Source of the DNA: Clostridia bacterium
GTDB lineage: Bacteria > Bacillota > DSM-521 > Neomoorellales > Neomoorellaceae
Length of the DNA: 7,674 bases
Assembly (NCBI GenBank): GCA_030445875.1
Contig: JASUSX010000101.1
Span: 1-7,674, forward strand
Direction: 5' to 3'
The notes under the pieces are model-generated. The model saw nothing but the letters and a program-made list of their open reading frames with translations. It did not search any database and had not been told where the DNA came from. The position numbers and the translations under genes were made by a program. Positions 1 through 6,436 of this stretch are shown piece by piece. The stretch's first letter is position 1. Each line of letters starts with the position of its first letter.

Positions 1-626
1 TAAGTTTGCCTGAAAGGTATCTCCATGAACCACTTCCATGCCTGCACCAGGACATCAGTCCGGTCCACCGGCGAGCATACATCAACAGCCACCACCACCT
101 CTGCCCCCGCATCCGCAGCTACTCTCACAGGCACCGGTGTGGTTATAGACCCATCAACCAGCAAGCGATCCCCTGACTCCACCGGGCAAAAGACGCCCGG
201 CACTGCGGTGCTGGCCCGTAAAGCCCGGGCCACCGGCCCGGAGTTAAGGCGCACTTCTTCTCCTGTAGTTATGTCGGTGGCCACGACGACTAAAGTTTTT
301 GCGAGTTGATTAAAGTCCCTCTCCCGGGTTAAGGTTTCAAAGTACCTTTCCAACCGGTTGCCGGCGATCATGCCCTGGCGGGGTAGGGTCGGGTCTGCCA
401 GGGCAAGCAAGTGTCGCCATCGCATCTGTAAAGCCATATCAACCAATTCTTCGATCTGGTGCCCGGTAGCATAGGCGGCGCCAACCACCGCCCCCATACT
501 GGTCCCGGCAATAACGTCAACAGGGATGTCTGCCTCCTGTAGAGCCTTAAGCACCCCCAGGTGGGCATAGCCCCTGGCACCCCCGCCCCCCAGGGCCAGA
601 CCGATGCGCGGCCTTTTTCTAACCAT
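1..626 (-). CDS. Patatin-like phospholipase, RssA type (partial, C-terminus off the left edge)
   Basis: The frame is open from ATG 626 to the window edge, giving 208 residues without a stop. It shows the patatin serine-hydrolase layout. The glycine-rich oxyanion loop GGGGARG is at residues 13-19. The nucleophile elbow GTSMG is at 41-45, with Ser43 as nucleophile. An ATDITTGE stretch is near 116-123, ALRASTAVPGVF lies at 135-146, and the second dyad residue, Asp158, sits in DGS where most relatives have DGG or DGA. Family knowledge: these are cytosolic or membrane-associated Ser/Asp acyl hydrolases acting on phospholipids or other acyl esters. It starts 43 bases after the plsC stop, so the two form a probable lipid-remodelling operon. 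The start is uncertain: ATG 626 follows AAGGAAAGG, but an in-frame GTG at 641 sits 10 bases after a perfect GGAGGT. The substrate cannot be told. Confidence 0.9.
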   Translation of the reverse strand, partial: MVRKRPRIGLALGGGGARGYAHLGVLKALQEADIPVDVIAGTSMGAVVGAAYATGHQIEELVDMALQMRWRHLLALADPTLPRQGMIAGNRLERYFETLTRERDFNQLAKTLVVVATDITTGEEVRLNSGPVARALRASTAVPGVFCPVESGDRLLVDGSITTPVPVRVAADAGAEVVVAVDVCSPVDRTDVLVQAWKWFMEIPFRQT

Positions 627-651
627 TTGCCTTTCCTTCACTTTTTTACGT

Positions 652-657
652 ACCTCC
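652..657 (-). promoter_or_regulatory. Ribosome site GGAGGT favouring an alternative GTG start of the patatin gene
   Basis: On the minus strand GGAGGT is followed after 10 bases by GTG (641-639), which is in frame with ATG 626 and would add five residues (VKERQ). The ATG has its own purine-rich AAGGAAAGG. Either start, or both, may be used. Confidence 0.5.
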
Positions 658-669
658 GGCGTCTACATT

Positions 670-1269
670 TCACTGCAACATTTGCTCCATTTGACTGACC
701 AGTCTCATGTTCAAAGCCGTCATAGTTTCCTGCCCCGGTCGCTGGACCTTTACCAGCGTCCACGGGGAAGCGATTTGCATGTAAATCTTACTGCGGCGCG
801 GGAAGACGGCGCCTGGAGGCAGTACTGCTTCAGTTCCCTTAATCGCTACCGGTACTACTGGAGCACCTGCCTTCAGGGATAAATACGCCCATCCCGTTTG
901 GAATGGACCTAGCTTGTTCCCTACGCTAACCTGGCCCTCAGGAAAAAGGGCCAGGGTACCCCCCTTCTGCAATACCCGTAAGGCGGCCTTCATTCCCGCC
1001 AGCTCACTCCCCCCGTTTTGCACCGGAATGGCGCCCATCGCGCGTAAAAACGCTCCCACTACCGGCAACCTGAACAGGTAGGCTGCTGACAGGAAGGTAA
1101 CCCGCCGGGGCAAGTAAGCCGCCAAAAGGAAACCGTCCAGGAGGCTGGTGTGGTTGGCCACCACAATCATCGGGCCTGTGCGGGGGATATTTTCTTGCCC
1201 GGTAATGACAGGTTTCCCCAAAAGCCACAAAAAATACTTAGCAATTAACTTGTTCAATTTATAGAGCAT
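670..1269 (-). CDS. plsC: 1-acyl-sn-glycerol-3-phosphate acyltransferase family protein (PlsC-like)
   Basis: A 199-residue protein of the usual PlsC length. The family uses acyl-ACP or acyl-CoA to acylate lysophosphatidic acid at sn-2, making phosphatidic acid at the inner membrane face. Block I is NHTSLLD at residues 39-45, giving the His40/Asp45 catalytic pair (HX4D). Block III is FPEGQVS at 109-115; Glu111 and Gly112 are kept, but the usual Thr-Arg of FPEGTRS is Gln-Val. Block IV is VVPVAIKGTE. The hydrophobic N-terminus (about residues 8-17) can act as a membrane anchor. The start ATG follows AGGAAG by 7 bases. The gene is first in its unit, behind a consensus promoter, and the patatin-like lipase follows. 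The altered block III leaves the exact acceptor open; the fold assignment is firm. Confidence 0.93.
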   Translation of the reverse strand: MLYKLNKLIAKYFLWLLGKPVITGQENIPRTGPMIVVANHTSLLDGFLLAAYLPRRVTFLSAAYLFRLPVVGAFLRAMGAIPVQNGGSELAGMKAALRVLQKGGTLALFPEGQVSVGNKLGPFQTGWAYLSLKAGAPVVPVAIKGTEAVLPPGAVFPRRSKIYMQIASPWTLVKVQRPGQETMTALNMRLVSQMEQMLQ

Positions 1270-1282
1270 CCGGTCACTTCCT

Positions 1283-1297
1283 ACCTTATAATAAGGT
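1283..1297. promoter_or_regulatory. 15-base palindrome in the plsC leader, next to its ribosome site
   Basis: ACCTTATAATAAGGT has perfect 7-base arms around one central base. It abuts the plsC Shine-Dalgarno (1277-1282). It lies about 70-85 bases downstream of the predicted start point, so it could be an operator or a small mRNA hairpin affecting ribosome access. The regulator is unknown. Confidence 0.45.
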
Positions 1298-1416
1298 TAC
1301 CGGGATAGTTGGCATAAGAAGTTGGCGATGGGCGATAAGACAAACCCCAAATTCCCCAAATTCCCCGTTTGCTTAATTATATTATGCCCGCGGAATGATG
1401 TCAAGACGGTAACCTT
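1293..1416. repeat. Paired inverted 10-mers flanking the plsC promoter
   Basis: AAGGTTACCG (1293-1302) and its exact reverse complement CGGTAACCTT (1407-1416) flank the promoter. The distal copy ends 2 bases upstream of the -35 box and is part of a second dyad, GGTAA-N6-TTACC (1409-1424). The proximal copy overlaps the leader palindrome. Two related sites around a consensus promoter suggest a repressor that binds both, possibly by looping. No known operator was recognised. Confidence 0.45.
1376..1404 (-). promoter_or_regulatory. Perfect-consensus sigma-A promoter for plsC and the patatin gene
   Basis: On the minus strand the -35 hexamer TTGACA (1404-1399) and the -10 hexamer TATAAT (1381-1376) are separated by exactly 17 bases. 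Both match the vegetative consensus at all six positions. The start point should be near 1369, giving a leader of about 100 bases before plsC. Consensus promoters of this strength are often held down by a repressor, which fits the dyads beside it. Confidence 0.85.
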
Positions 1417-1570
1417 TTTTACCAGTAGAGAGTTTAAAAAGGTGGGATACGGCGGATATAATTTGAGGCAGTCCTAATGTCCGAGATAGCCTACGCAGGA
1501 ATACGCTTAAGCTAAGCTGGAACTGGGATTTGGGCGGCCCTCCTGGGTCCGAAGGGGCCCAGGGAACCGT

Positions 1571-1607
1571 TCAAAGAAAAACGCCAGGAGATCAAAAATC
1601 CTGGCGT
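1571..1607 (-). terminator. Intrinsic terminator of the GRE-fumarase-malic enzyme operon
   Basis: A perfect 9-base stem, ACGCCAGGA/TCCTGGCGT (arms 1599-1607 and 1581-1589), closes a 9-base loop. On the minus strand it is followed at once by TTTTCTTTGA. It lies 40 bases after the malic enzyme stop and ends that transcription unit. T-richness on the other side is weaker, and no plus-strand gene needs it. Confidence 0.88.
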
Positions 1608-1647
1608 GGAAATACTTTTTCTCCCAGATGTTATAATTTGCTGTGGC

Positions 1648-2985
1648 TTACACCGGCACTTCCGGGATATATCCCTGTTTCATCAGCAGGCGGGTCATTT
1701 CCTGAGCGTCCTGGATGATATTTGACGCCAGGTCGTAGAGTTCGTCATAACTACGGTTTATCCTGGCCACTCCCTGTTCTACGGCTTTGGCCCCCACGGC
1801 GGCTGCTTCCCGGGGATAGACCTCCCACTCGTCCATGGTGGGCAGGAGGAAGTCGTCGGCCAGCAGGCCTTTATCCTCGGCGTATTTGGCCAGTTCATAG
1901 GCGGCAGCAATGCACATCTCATCGGTAATAGTTTTCGCCCTGACATCAAGGGCACCGCGGAAGATGGCGGGGAACCCCAGTGAATTATTCACCTGGTTGG
2001 GGAAGTCGGAACGGCCGGTGGCTACAATCCTGGCGCCGGCATCTTTGGCTTCCCAGGGCCAGATTTCGGGGATGGGGTTGGCGCAGGCAAAGACAATGGC
2101 TTCCTCGGCCATGGAACTGATCCATTCTTTTTTGATGACGTCGGGGCCGGGCTGGGAGAGGGCGATAACCGCGTCTGCACCCCGCATGGCTTCTGGAATG
2201 CCGCCTTCCCGGCCTTCGGCATTGGTTAAGAGGCACATTTCCCATTTTTCCTGGTGGGTTTCGTGGAGTTCGGTACGCGAGGGATTGAGAATCCCCTTGC
2301 TGTCGGTCATGTAAATGTTACCCGGGGTAACGCCGGCTTTGATAAGGACGTGGGCAATGCGGATGTTAGCCGCCCCTGAGCCAATCATGGCTATCTTGAC
2401 TTCATTCATCTTCTTGCCCACCAGTTTGAGGGCGTTAACCAGGCCGGCCAGGGTCACGGCTGCCGTCCCCTGCTGGTCGTCGTGCCAGACAGGAATCTCC
2501 ATTTCCTGGCGCAGGCGGTTCAGGATACCAAAACATTTGGGCTGGGAAATATCCTCCAGGTTAATGCCGCCGAAGGAAGGCTGGAGGTACTTTACCGTCT
2601 GGATAATCGCTTCCGGGTCTTTGGTGTCCAGGCAGATGGGCACGGCATCGACGCCACCCAGGTACTTGAATATCAGGGCCTTGCCTTCCATGACCGGCAT
2701 GGCGGCCTCGGGGCCGATGTCGCCCAGGCCCAGGACCCTGGTGCCGTCGGAAACAACGGCCACCGTATTCCATTTGCTGGTATATTCATATGCGAGTTCC
2801 TTATTTTTATTAATGGCTTTACAGGGCTCGGCCACGCCGGGTGTGTACCAGATGGCGAAATCATCCAGGTCGCGGACGGCACAGCGGGGCAGGGTCTGCA
2901 TTTTACCACGGTAAAAGGGGTGGAGTTTCATGGCGTCCTGCGCTGGTTTTTGCGCCTTGGCCAGGAGTTCTTCTTTGCTCAGCAT
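1648..2985 (-). CDS. NAD(P)-dependent malic enzyme (oxaloacetate-decarboxylating)
   Basis: A 445-residue short-form malic enzyme, lacking the phosphotransacetylase-like tail of the MaeB type. It interconverts malate and pyruvate plus CO2 in the cytosol. Visible motifs in order: YTPGVAEPC (47-55); EGKALIFKYLGG (100-111) with candidate catalytic lysines; NLEDI (142-146) and HDDQQGTA (168-175), whose acidic residues bind the divalent metal; a Rossmann turn GSGAANIRIAH (202-212); then ACANPIPEI and SDFPNQVNN in the C-terminal third. Asn instead of Gly closes the dinucleotide turn (GSGAAN). NAD versus NADP preference cannot be read safely. The start ATG has AGGAGG 11 bases upstream. It begins 24 bases after the fumarase beta stop, so it is co-transcribed. 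With fumarase it links pyruvate, malate and fumarate, and could feed fumarate to the glycyl-radical enzyme of the same operon. Confidence 0.95.
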   Translation of the reverse strand: MLSKEELLAKAQKPAQDAMKLHPFYRGKMQTLPRCAVRDLDDFAIWYTPGVAEPCKAINKNKELAYEYTSKWNTVAVVSDGTRVLGLGDIGPEAAMPVMEGKALIFKYLGGVDAVPICLDTKDPEAIIQTVKYLQPSFGGINLEDISQPKCFGILNRLRQEMEIPVWHDDQQGTAAVTLAGLVNALKLVGKKMNEVKIAMIGSGAANIRIAHVLIKAGVTPGNIYMTDSKGILNPSRTELHETHQEKWEMCLLTNAEGREGGIPEAMRGADAVIALSQPGPDVIKKEWISSMAEEAIVFACANPIPEIWPWEAKDAGARIVATGRSDFPNQVNNSLGFPAIFRGALDVRAKTITDEMCIAAAYELAKYAEDKGLLADDFLLPTMDEWEVYPREAAAVGAKAVEQGVARINRSYDELYDLASNIIQDAQEMTRLLMKQGYIPEVPV

Positions 2986-3009
2986 TTTGTCGTATTCCTC
3001 CTATTGCGG

Positions 3010-3567
3010 TTATTTACAGGCATATCTGGCTATGGCTTCTTCGTAGAGATCAGCACCATAGCAGTCGTTGATGACGGTTGCCGGGAAGTTTTCGACTTCG
3101 AAGGCCTGGAGGGCCTCAGGTCCCAGTTCAGAATAGGCAACTACCTGGGCTTTTTTGATGCTTTTGGCGATGAGGGCACCAGCCCCACCTACAGCGGCCA
3201 GGTAAACGGCCTTATGCTCCACTATCGCCTTTTTCACCTCCGGCGAGCGCGAACCCTTGCCAATCATTCCTTTAAGACCGGCTTCGCCTATCAGGCGGGG
3301 CGTATAGGGGTCCATGCGGCCGCTGGTGGTGGGCCCGGCGGAGCCGATGGCTTGGCCGGGTTTGGCCGGCGCCGGGCCTACGTAGTAAATAACCTGTCCC
3401 TTAAGGTCCACAGGCAGCGCGGCGCCCTGATCGAGGAGGGCGACTAACCGCTTGTGGGCCGTATCCCTGGCGGCGTAAATAACCCCGCTGATAAAGACCT
3501 GGTCGCCGGCGCGGAGATCGCTTACATCAGCATCGGTCAAGGGGGTACGGATGTACTTGGTAGCCAT
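3010..3567 (-). CDS. Class I fumarate hydratase, beta (C-terminal domain) subunit
   Basis: A 185-residue protein of normal length for the separate beta chain of two-subunit iron-sulfur fumarases and tartrate dehydratases. It pairs with the alpha chain carrying the [4Fe-4S] cluster and hydrates fumarate to malate reversibly. Family motifs: ARDTAHKR (33-40), SAGPTTSGRMD (76-86) and GKGSRS (103-108); by family knowledge these loops supply substrate-binding and catalytic residues to the shared active site. The chain looks complete and undamaged. The start was set at ATG 3567 because AGGAGG lies 8 bases upstream; the GTG at 3576 lies in that ribosome site. The upstream stop codon overlaps the same site, so translation is probably coupled to the alpha part. 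Its normal partner is present only as the C-terminal piece of the fusion protein, so activity depends on whether that piece still folds and pairs. Confidence 0.95.
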   Translation of the reverse strand: MATKYIRTPLTDADVSDLRAGDQVFISGVIYAARDTAHKRLVALLDQGAALPVDLKGQVIYYVGPAPAKPGQAIGSAGPTTSGRMDPYTPRLIGEAGLKGMIGKGSRSPEVKKAIVEHKAVYLAAVGGAGALIAKSIKKAQVVAYSELGPEALQAFEVENFPATVINDCYGADLYEEAIARYACK

Positions 3568-3575
3568 TTTTTTCA

Positions 3576-3581
3576 CCTCCT
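3576..3581 (-). promoter_or_regulatory. AGGAGG ribosome site overlapping the fusion-gene stop; sets the beta-subunit start
   Basis: The TAG stop of the fusion gene (3582-3580) runs into TAGGAGGTG. AGGAGG is 8 bases from ATG 3567 and overlaps the possible GTG start at 3576 by one base. This favours the ATG and implies translational coupling of the fumarase subunits. Confidence 0.8.
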
Positions 3582-6174
3582 ACAGGGTAACGCTTTTGTG
3601 ACGGGCGGCATGGCACTGGATGTTAACAGCCACGGGGAAGCTGGCGATGTGCCGGGCAAAAATTTCTATATGGACCGCCAGGGCGGTTACCCGGCCGCCG
3701 AAACCCTGGGGTCCTATCCCCAGGCAATTGATGGCCTCCAGGATCTCTTTTTCCAGGGCAGCTATTTCTTCGCGGGGGTGGGGTTGGCCCAGGGGCCGCA
3801 ACAGGGATTCCTTGGCCAGCAGGGCGCACTTTTCAAAGTTACCCCCTATACCCACGCCTACGACAATGGGCGGGCATGGGTTGGGCCCGGCCTTTTTTAC
3901 GGCCTCAACGACAAACTTCTTCACCCCCTCGTACCCGGCAGCCGGGGTAAGCATGCCCACGGCGCTCATATTCTCGCTGCCCCCCCCTTTAGGGGCGATG
4001 GTGATGGTCAGGTGCTCGCCGGGTACGATCCTGGTGTGGATTATCGCCGGCGTGTTATCGCCGCTGTTCTTGCCGTCTACCGGCGGGTAAACCATGGATT
4101 TGCGCAGGTAGCCGCCGGTGTACCCCCGGGCTACCCCGGCATTAATGGCGTCGTAAAGGTAGCCGCCTTCAATCCGGACATCCTGGCCCAGTTCCAGGAA
4201 GATTACGGCTACGCCGGTATCCTGGCAGATGGGCACCTCCTCGGTAGCGGCGATGAGCTGGTCCATGGTGTATTTCTTCTCATCGTAGATCAGCTTCTTG
4301 ATGGCCACCAGGGAGTTGAGGGCCACGATGTTGCACTGGGGATTTTGCCAGGGGTTGGGCTGCTCGGACAGGACCATGGCGTCCAGGCCGTACTCCATGC
4401 AGCCGTCGTCGATGCTGGAGACGAAGGGCATCTGCAGCAGGCGCCCCTCCATCTTGCGGGATATATCTTTAGCCCGGATGGCCAGGCTTATGAAGTGCTG
4501 GATCTGTTTCCGGTAAGCCTCCCACAGCTCTTCAAAAGTCTTGAAGTCCCGGGGATCGCCGGTGTGGGGGCCGTACTGGTCGTTGGCGTAGCTCCAGTCG
4601 TAGCCGTCAAAAAGGGTGATCTCCAGAATCTTTTCGGTGAAGAGGGAGCTGCCGCCCTCGCTCCTTGTCTTCTGGGTCTTGCGCCGGCCCACCAGGCCCG
4701 GCGACATGCAGAGGACGTTGGCCCATTCCTGGGCTTCTTCCGGCGTAGCGCCGTTATTGTTCTTGCTGAACCGGCCCAGCCACAACATTTGCGCCGCATT
4801 GATGGCGTGGTGCTTGATGGAGGGGAAGCCGAGTCCGTCGCGGATGCACTCGAAGACCAGGCGTTTGGTCTTCAGGCGGCACTTGGGGTGCCAGCGGAAG
4901 ACGATAGAGGGCTCGGCAGTGCGCACATTCCGGGCAGCCTCTAAAATGGCGTCGGTGCAGTCGGTGCAGTTGTCCTCGCCGTAGCGGTTCAGGCCGCCGA
5001 TAGAGAGGATGAAAAGGTCATTGGCGCCCGGGAAGATCTCACGGTACTGCCGCGACTTGCCGGCACCGTGGTTGGAAACCTTCAAGCGCTCGCACTCGAA
5101 GAGCTCCACCGCGTCGGCGTGGGTCATGGGCTGGAAGGTCTTATCAATCACGCTGGCCTTGTAATACGGCCACAGCAGTTTGTCTTCCAGCTGGGCGTAG
5201 CCGCTGGCGTAGCGCTCGATGGCGTGACAGATGAGATAGGTAAACCACTTGGCCTGCATGGCGTCACGCAAGCCCCGGGACGGCTCGGCCGGCACGCGCT
5301 GGCAGATGTCGGCAATCATCAGCAGTTCTTCTTTGCGTTGGGGGTCCGTCTCGAAGTGCTCGGCCACAATGCGGCACAGGCGGGCGTGGCGCCGCGCCCA
5401 GGCGATGACGGCCTTGTCGGCGATGATCATGGCCTGCCAGTTGTCGATCTTGTCGGTCAGCTCCAGCCGGTCGGCGTTCCAGGGCAGATCGGCCAGTTTC
5501 TCCCGGGCTGCTTTGATGTGCTGCTCCGCCAGGGCGATGCGCTGCAACAGGCCGTCTTCCAGCACCGTCTCGTAAGGGGGCACGATGCTGTTGAAGCCGT
5601 TGGCAAAGTTCGGGGCTTCGATGAGTGCCGGGTGGTAGGCCTCCTTGAGCTCTTCTTTCGTAAAATAGGGCTCGCAGGCGGCCTGCAGGGTGTAGGGTTT
5701 CCAGTAGTCGGCTATCTCCCGCGCCTCATCCGCCGGCTCCGGCGCGTACTTGCTCTGCAGGTAATCCTGGATCTGCATGTAGGAGAGTTCCGGGAACATA
5801 GGTATCCACTTCGGGTTTTCGGCATGGTAGCCGACGATCAGCTCGTCTGCCATCAACAGGACCGTACAGTTGCGCAGGATATGGTCCAATCCCAGGGCGC
5901 GCCTGATGACGTAGGGTTTGCCCACTGATTTTTTGTGGGCTTCCGTTATTAACCGCATGCGTTCGATACCGGCTTTGACACCCTCGTCGACGAACTCGCC
6001 GGCCGCCGTGTGCTTCCAGCGGCAGTTCTCCTTCAGCCTCCTGGTCCGCGGCGTGCTCGGCCGGGCCAGGTGCTGGTGGATCTCCTCCAGGGGGATATCC
6101 TTTTCCGCCGGGTTTTCTACAGGAAATTCGACCAGCTTGCCTTTATATTCTATAGGTTCATGGGCCAGGGCCAT
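3580..6174 (-). CDS. Chimeric protein: truncated BssA-like glycyl-radical enzyme fused to truncated class I fumarase alpha subunit
   Basis: A single open frame of 864 residues. Residues 1 to ~645 match the N-terminal part of a pyruvate formate-lyase-fold enzyme: NCTVLLMADELIVGY (102-116), LSIGGLNRYGED (390-401), the thiyl-radical cysteine Cys489 in LCMSPG, then TQKTRSEGG. Arg504 (+15) and Trp609 (+120) fall where I recall the fumarate-contacting Arg508 and Trp613 of BssA (Cys493). That points to the X-succinate synthase family rather than formate lyase. The final ~200 residues, with the glycyl-radical loop (RVxGY type), are absent. From residue 647 the protein is fumarase alpha: PICQDTG, GYLRKS, GDNTPA, APKGGGSEN, PNPCPP and CHAARH. 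All three cluster cysteines (650, 767, 854) are kept, but about 60 N-terminal residues are missing. ATG 6174 was chosen because AGGAGG is 9 bases upstream; TTG 6183 lies between them. The radical half should be inactive; the fumarase half is doubtful. An assembly join is the main alternative. Confidence 0.88.
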   Translation of the reverse strand: MALAHEPIEYKGKLVEFPVENPAEKDIPLEEIHQHLARPSTPRTRRLKENCRWKHTAAGEFVDEGVKAGIERMRLITEAHKKSVGKPYVIRRALGLDHILRNCTVLLMADELIVGYHAENPKWIPMFPELSYMQIQDYLQSKYAPEPADEAREIADYWKPYTLQAACEPYFTKEELKEAYHPALIEAPNFANGFNSIVPPYETVLEDGLLQRIALAEQHIKAAREKLADLPWNADRLELTDKIDNWQAMIIADKAVIAWARRHARLCRIVAEHFETDPQRKEELLMIADICQRVPAEPSRGLRDAMQAKWFTYLICHAIERYASGYAQLEDKLLWPYYKASVIDKTFQPMTHADAVELFECERLKVSNHGAGKSRQYREIFPGANDLFILSIGGLNRYGEDNCTDCTDAILEAARNVRTAEPSIVFRWHPKCRLKTKRLVFECIRDGLGFPSIKHHAINAAQMLWLGRFSKNNNGATPEEAQEWANVLCMSPGLVGRRKTQKTRSEGGSSLFTEKILEITLFDGYDWSYANDQYGPHTGDPRDFKTFEELWEAYRKQIQHFISLAIRAKDISRKMEGRLLQMPFVSSIDDGCMEYGLDAMVLSEQPNPWQNPQCNIVALNSLVAIKKLIYDEKKYTMDQLIAATEEVPICQDTGVAVIFLELGQDVRIEGGYLYDAINAGVARGYTGGYLRKSMVYPPVDGKNSGDNTPAIIHTRIVPGEHLTITIAPKGGGSENMSAVGMLTPAAGYEGVKKFVVEAVKKAGPNPCPPIVVGVGIGGNFEKCALLAKESLLRPLGQPHPREEIAALEKEILEAINCLGIGPQGFGGRVTALAVHIEIFARHIASFPVAVNIQCHAARHKSVTL
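4234..4251 (-). other. Fusion junction between glycyl-radical enzyme and fumarase alpha
   Basis: On the minus strand the glycyl-radical enzyme reads KKYTMDQLIAA, a typical end of a barrel helix that normally continues LxxN(W/F). The fumarase reads VPICQDTG from codon 647. The joint lies in the six codons IAATEE (residues 641-646), since TEE or EE is plausible before VPIC in fumarases. No linker, stop or repeat longer than a few bases is visible. Partner sequences are needed to place the exact breakpoint. Confidence 0.8.
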
Positions 6175-6179
6175 AAAAC

Positions 6180-6368
6180 TCAACCTCCTATCCGTTTAAT
6201 AAAGCCTGGGCACTTGCTCGCGTCGTTGTCGCCCATTACGGGTTTGGCCCGCCAGTATTTACCTTTGTCGTCCTGCTCTTCCCTTACGCAGTCCCCTTTG
6301 CTCGGTTCGAAGTCGTCGGCGTCTTCGGGAATCGGGAAAAAGGAACGACACTCTTTGCAGTAAGCCAT
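6180..6368 (-). CDS. BssC/TutF-like small subunit of a glycyl-radical enzyme (four-cysteine iron-sulfur protein)
   Basis: A 62-residue protein with Cys4 and Cys7 (CKEC), Cys27 (GDCV) and Cys53 (SKCPGF), enough to hold one [4Fe-4S] cluster. Between them lie FFPIPEDADDFEP and a KGKYW segment, which resemble the gamma subunit of benzylsuccinate synthase (BssC/TutF). Family knowledge: BssC is a small subunit of this size with a high-potential-type cluster that binds the large subunit. The start is ATG 6368 with AAGGTGG 5 bases before it. The frame is open upstream to 6503, but that extension has no suitably placed ribosome site and looks non-coding. The gene ends 5 bases before the large-subunit fusion. 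This neighbour is the best independent evidence that the large chain is a fumarate-adding type enzyme. No BssB-like second small subunit is visible. Confidence 0.85.
   Translation of the reverse strand: MAYCKECRSFFPIPEDADDFEPSKGDCVREEQDDKGKYWRAKPVMGDNDASKCPGFIKRIGG
6184..6189 (-). promoter_or_regulatory. AGGAGG ribosome site inside the end of the small-subunit gene
   Basis: The last codons of the small-subunit gene (ATA GGA GGT TGA) contain the ribosome site for the large-subunit fusion, 9 bases from ATG 6174. Embedding of this kind suggests coupled, balanced synthesis of the two chains, as expected for partners in one complex. Confidence 0.8.
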
Positions 6369-6436
6369 AAAAACCACCTTTCTTGAAGTTTTATGCTCTT
6401 CCCAGGATAACAGCTCCTTTAATAGCCCGGTAAACC

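Larger units (their letters stand above)
1270..1647. other. Intergenic region between the malic enzyme gene and plsC
   Basis: This 378-base gap contains no convincing gene. From right to left it holds the malic-operon terminator (1571-1607), a GC-rich inverted repeat CCTGGG/CCCAGG (1542-1563) with no T-tract, unremarkable sequence (about 1420-1540), and the plsC promoter with repeats on both sides. The leader contains a short tandem of CCCCAAATT (two copies plus a CCCC remnant, 1345-1366). Confidence 0.75.

Noticed and set aside
1345..1366. CCCCAAATT tandem as a CRISPR or regulatory array
   Set aside because: Only two full 9-base copies with no spacers; most likely simple local duplication in the plsC leader.
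1457..1462. TATAAT on the plus strand
   Set aside because: No acceptable -35 box upstream and no plus-strand gene downstream.
1542..1563. CCTGGG/CCCAGG hairpin as a second terminator
   Set aside because: No T-tract follows on either strand; the 1571-1607 hairpin is the convincing terminator.
3454..4944. Long plus-strand open frame (about 496 codons), and a similar one at 2482-3447
   Set aside because: Both lie antisense to firmly identified fumarase, fusion and malic enzyme genes, show no family motif, and arise from the GC-rich codon pattern of the real strand.
3580..6174. Calling the large protein a working formate acetyltransferase or benzylsuccinate synthase
   Set aside because: The C-terminal glycyl-radical domain is replaced by fumarase sequence, and the active-site context is not that of formate lyase, which has two adjacent cysteines.
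6175..6183. TTG start at 6183 for the fusion gene
   Set aside because: TTG 6183 directly abuts the AGGAGG (6184-6189) with no spacing; ATG 6174 has proper spacing.
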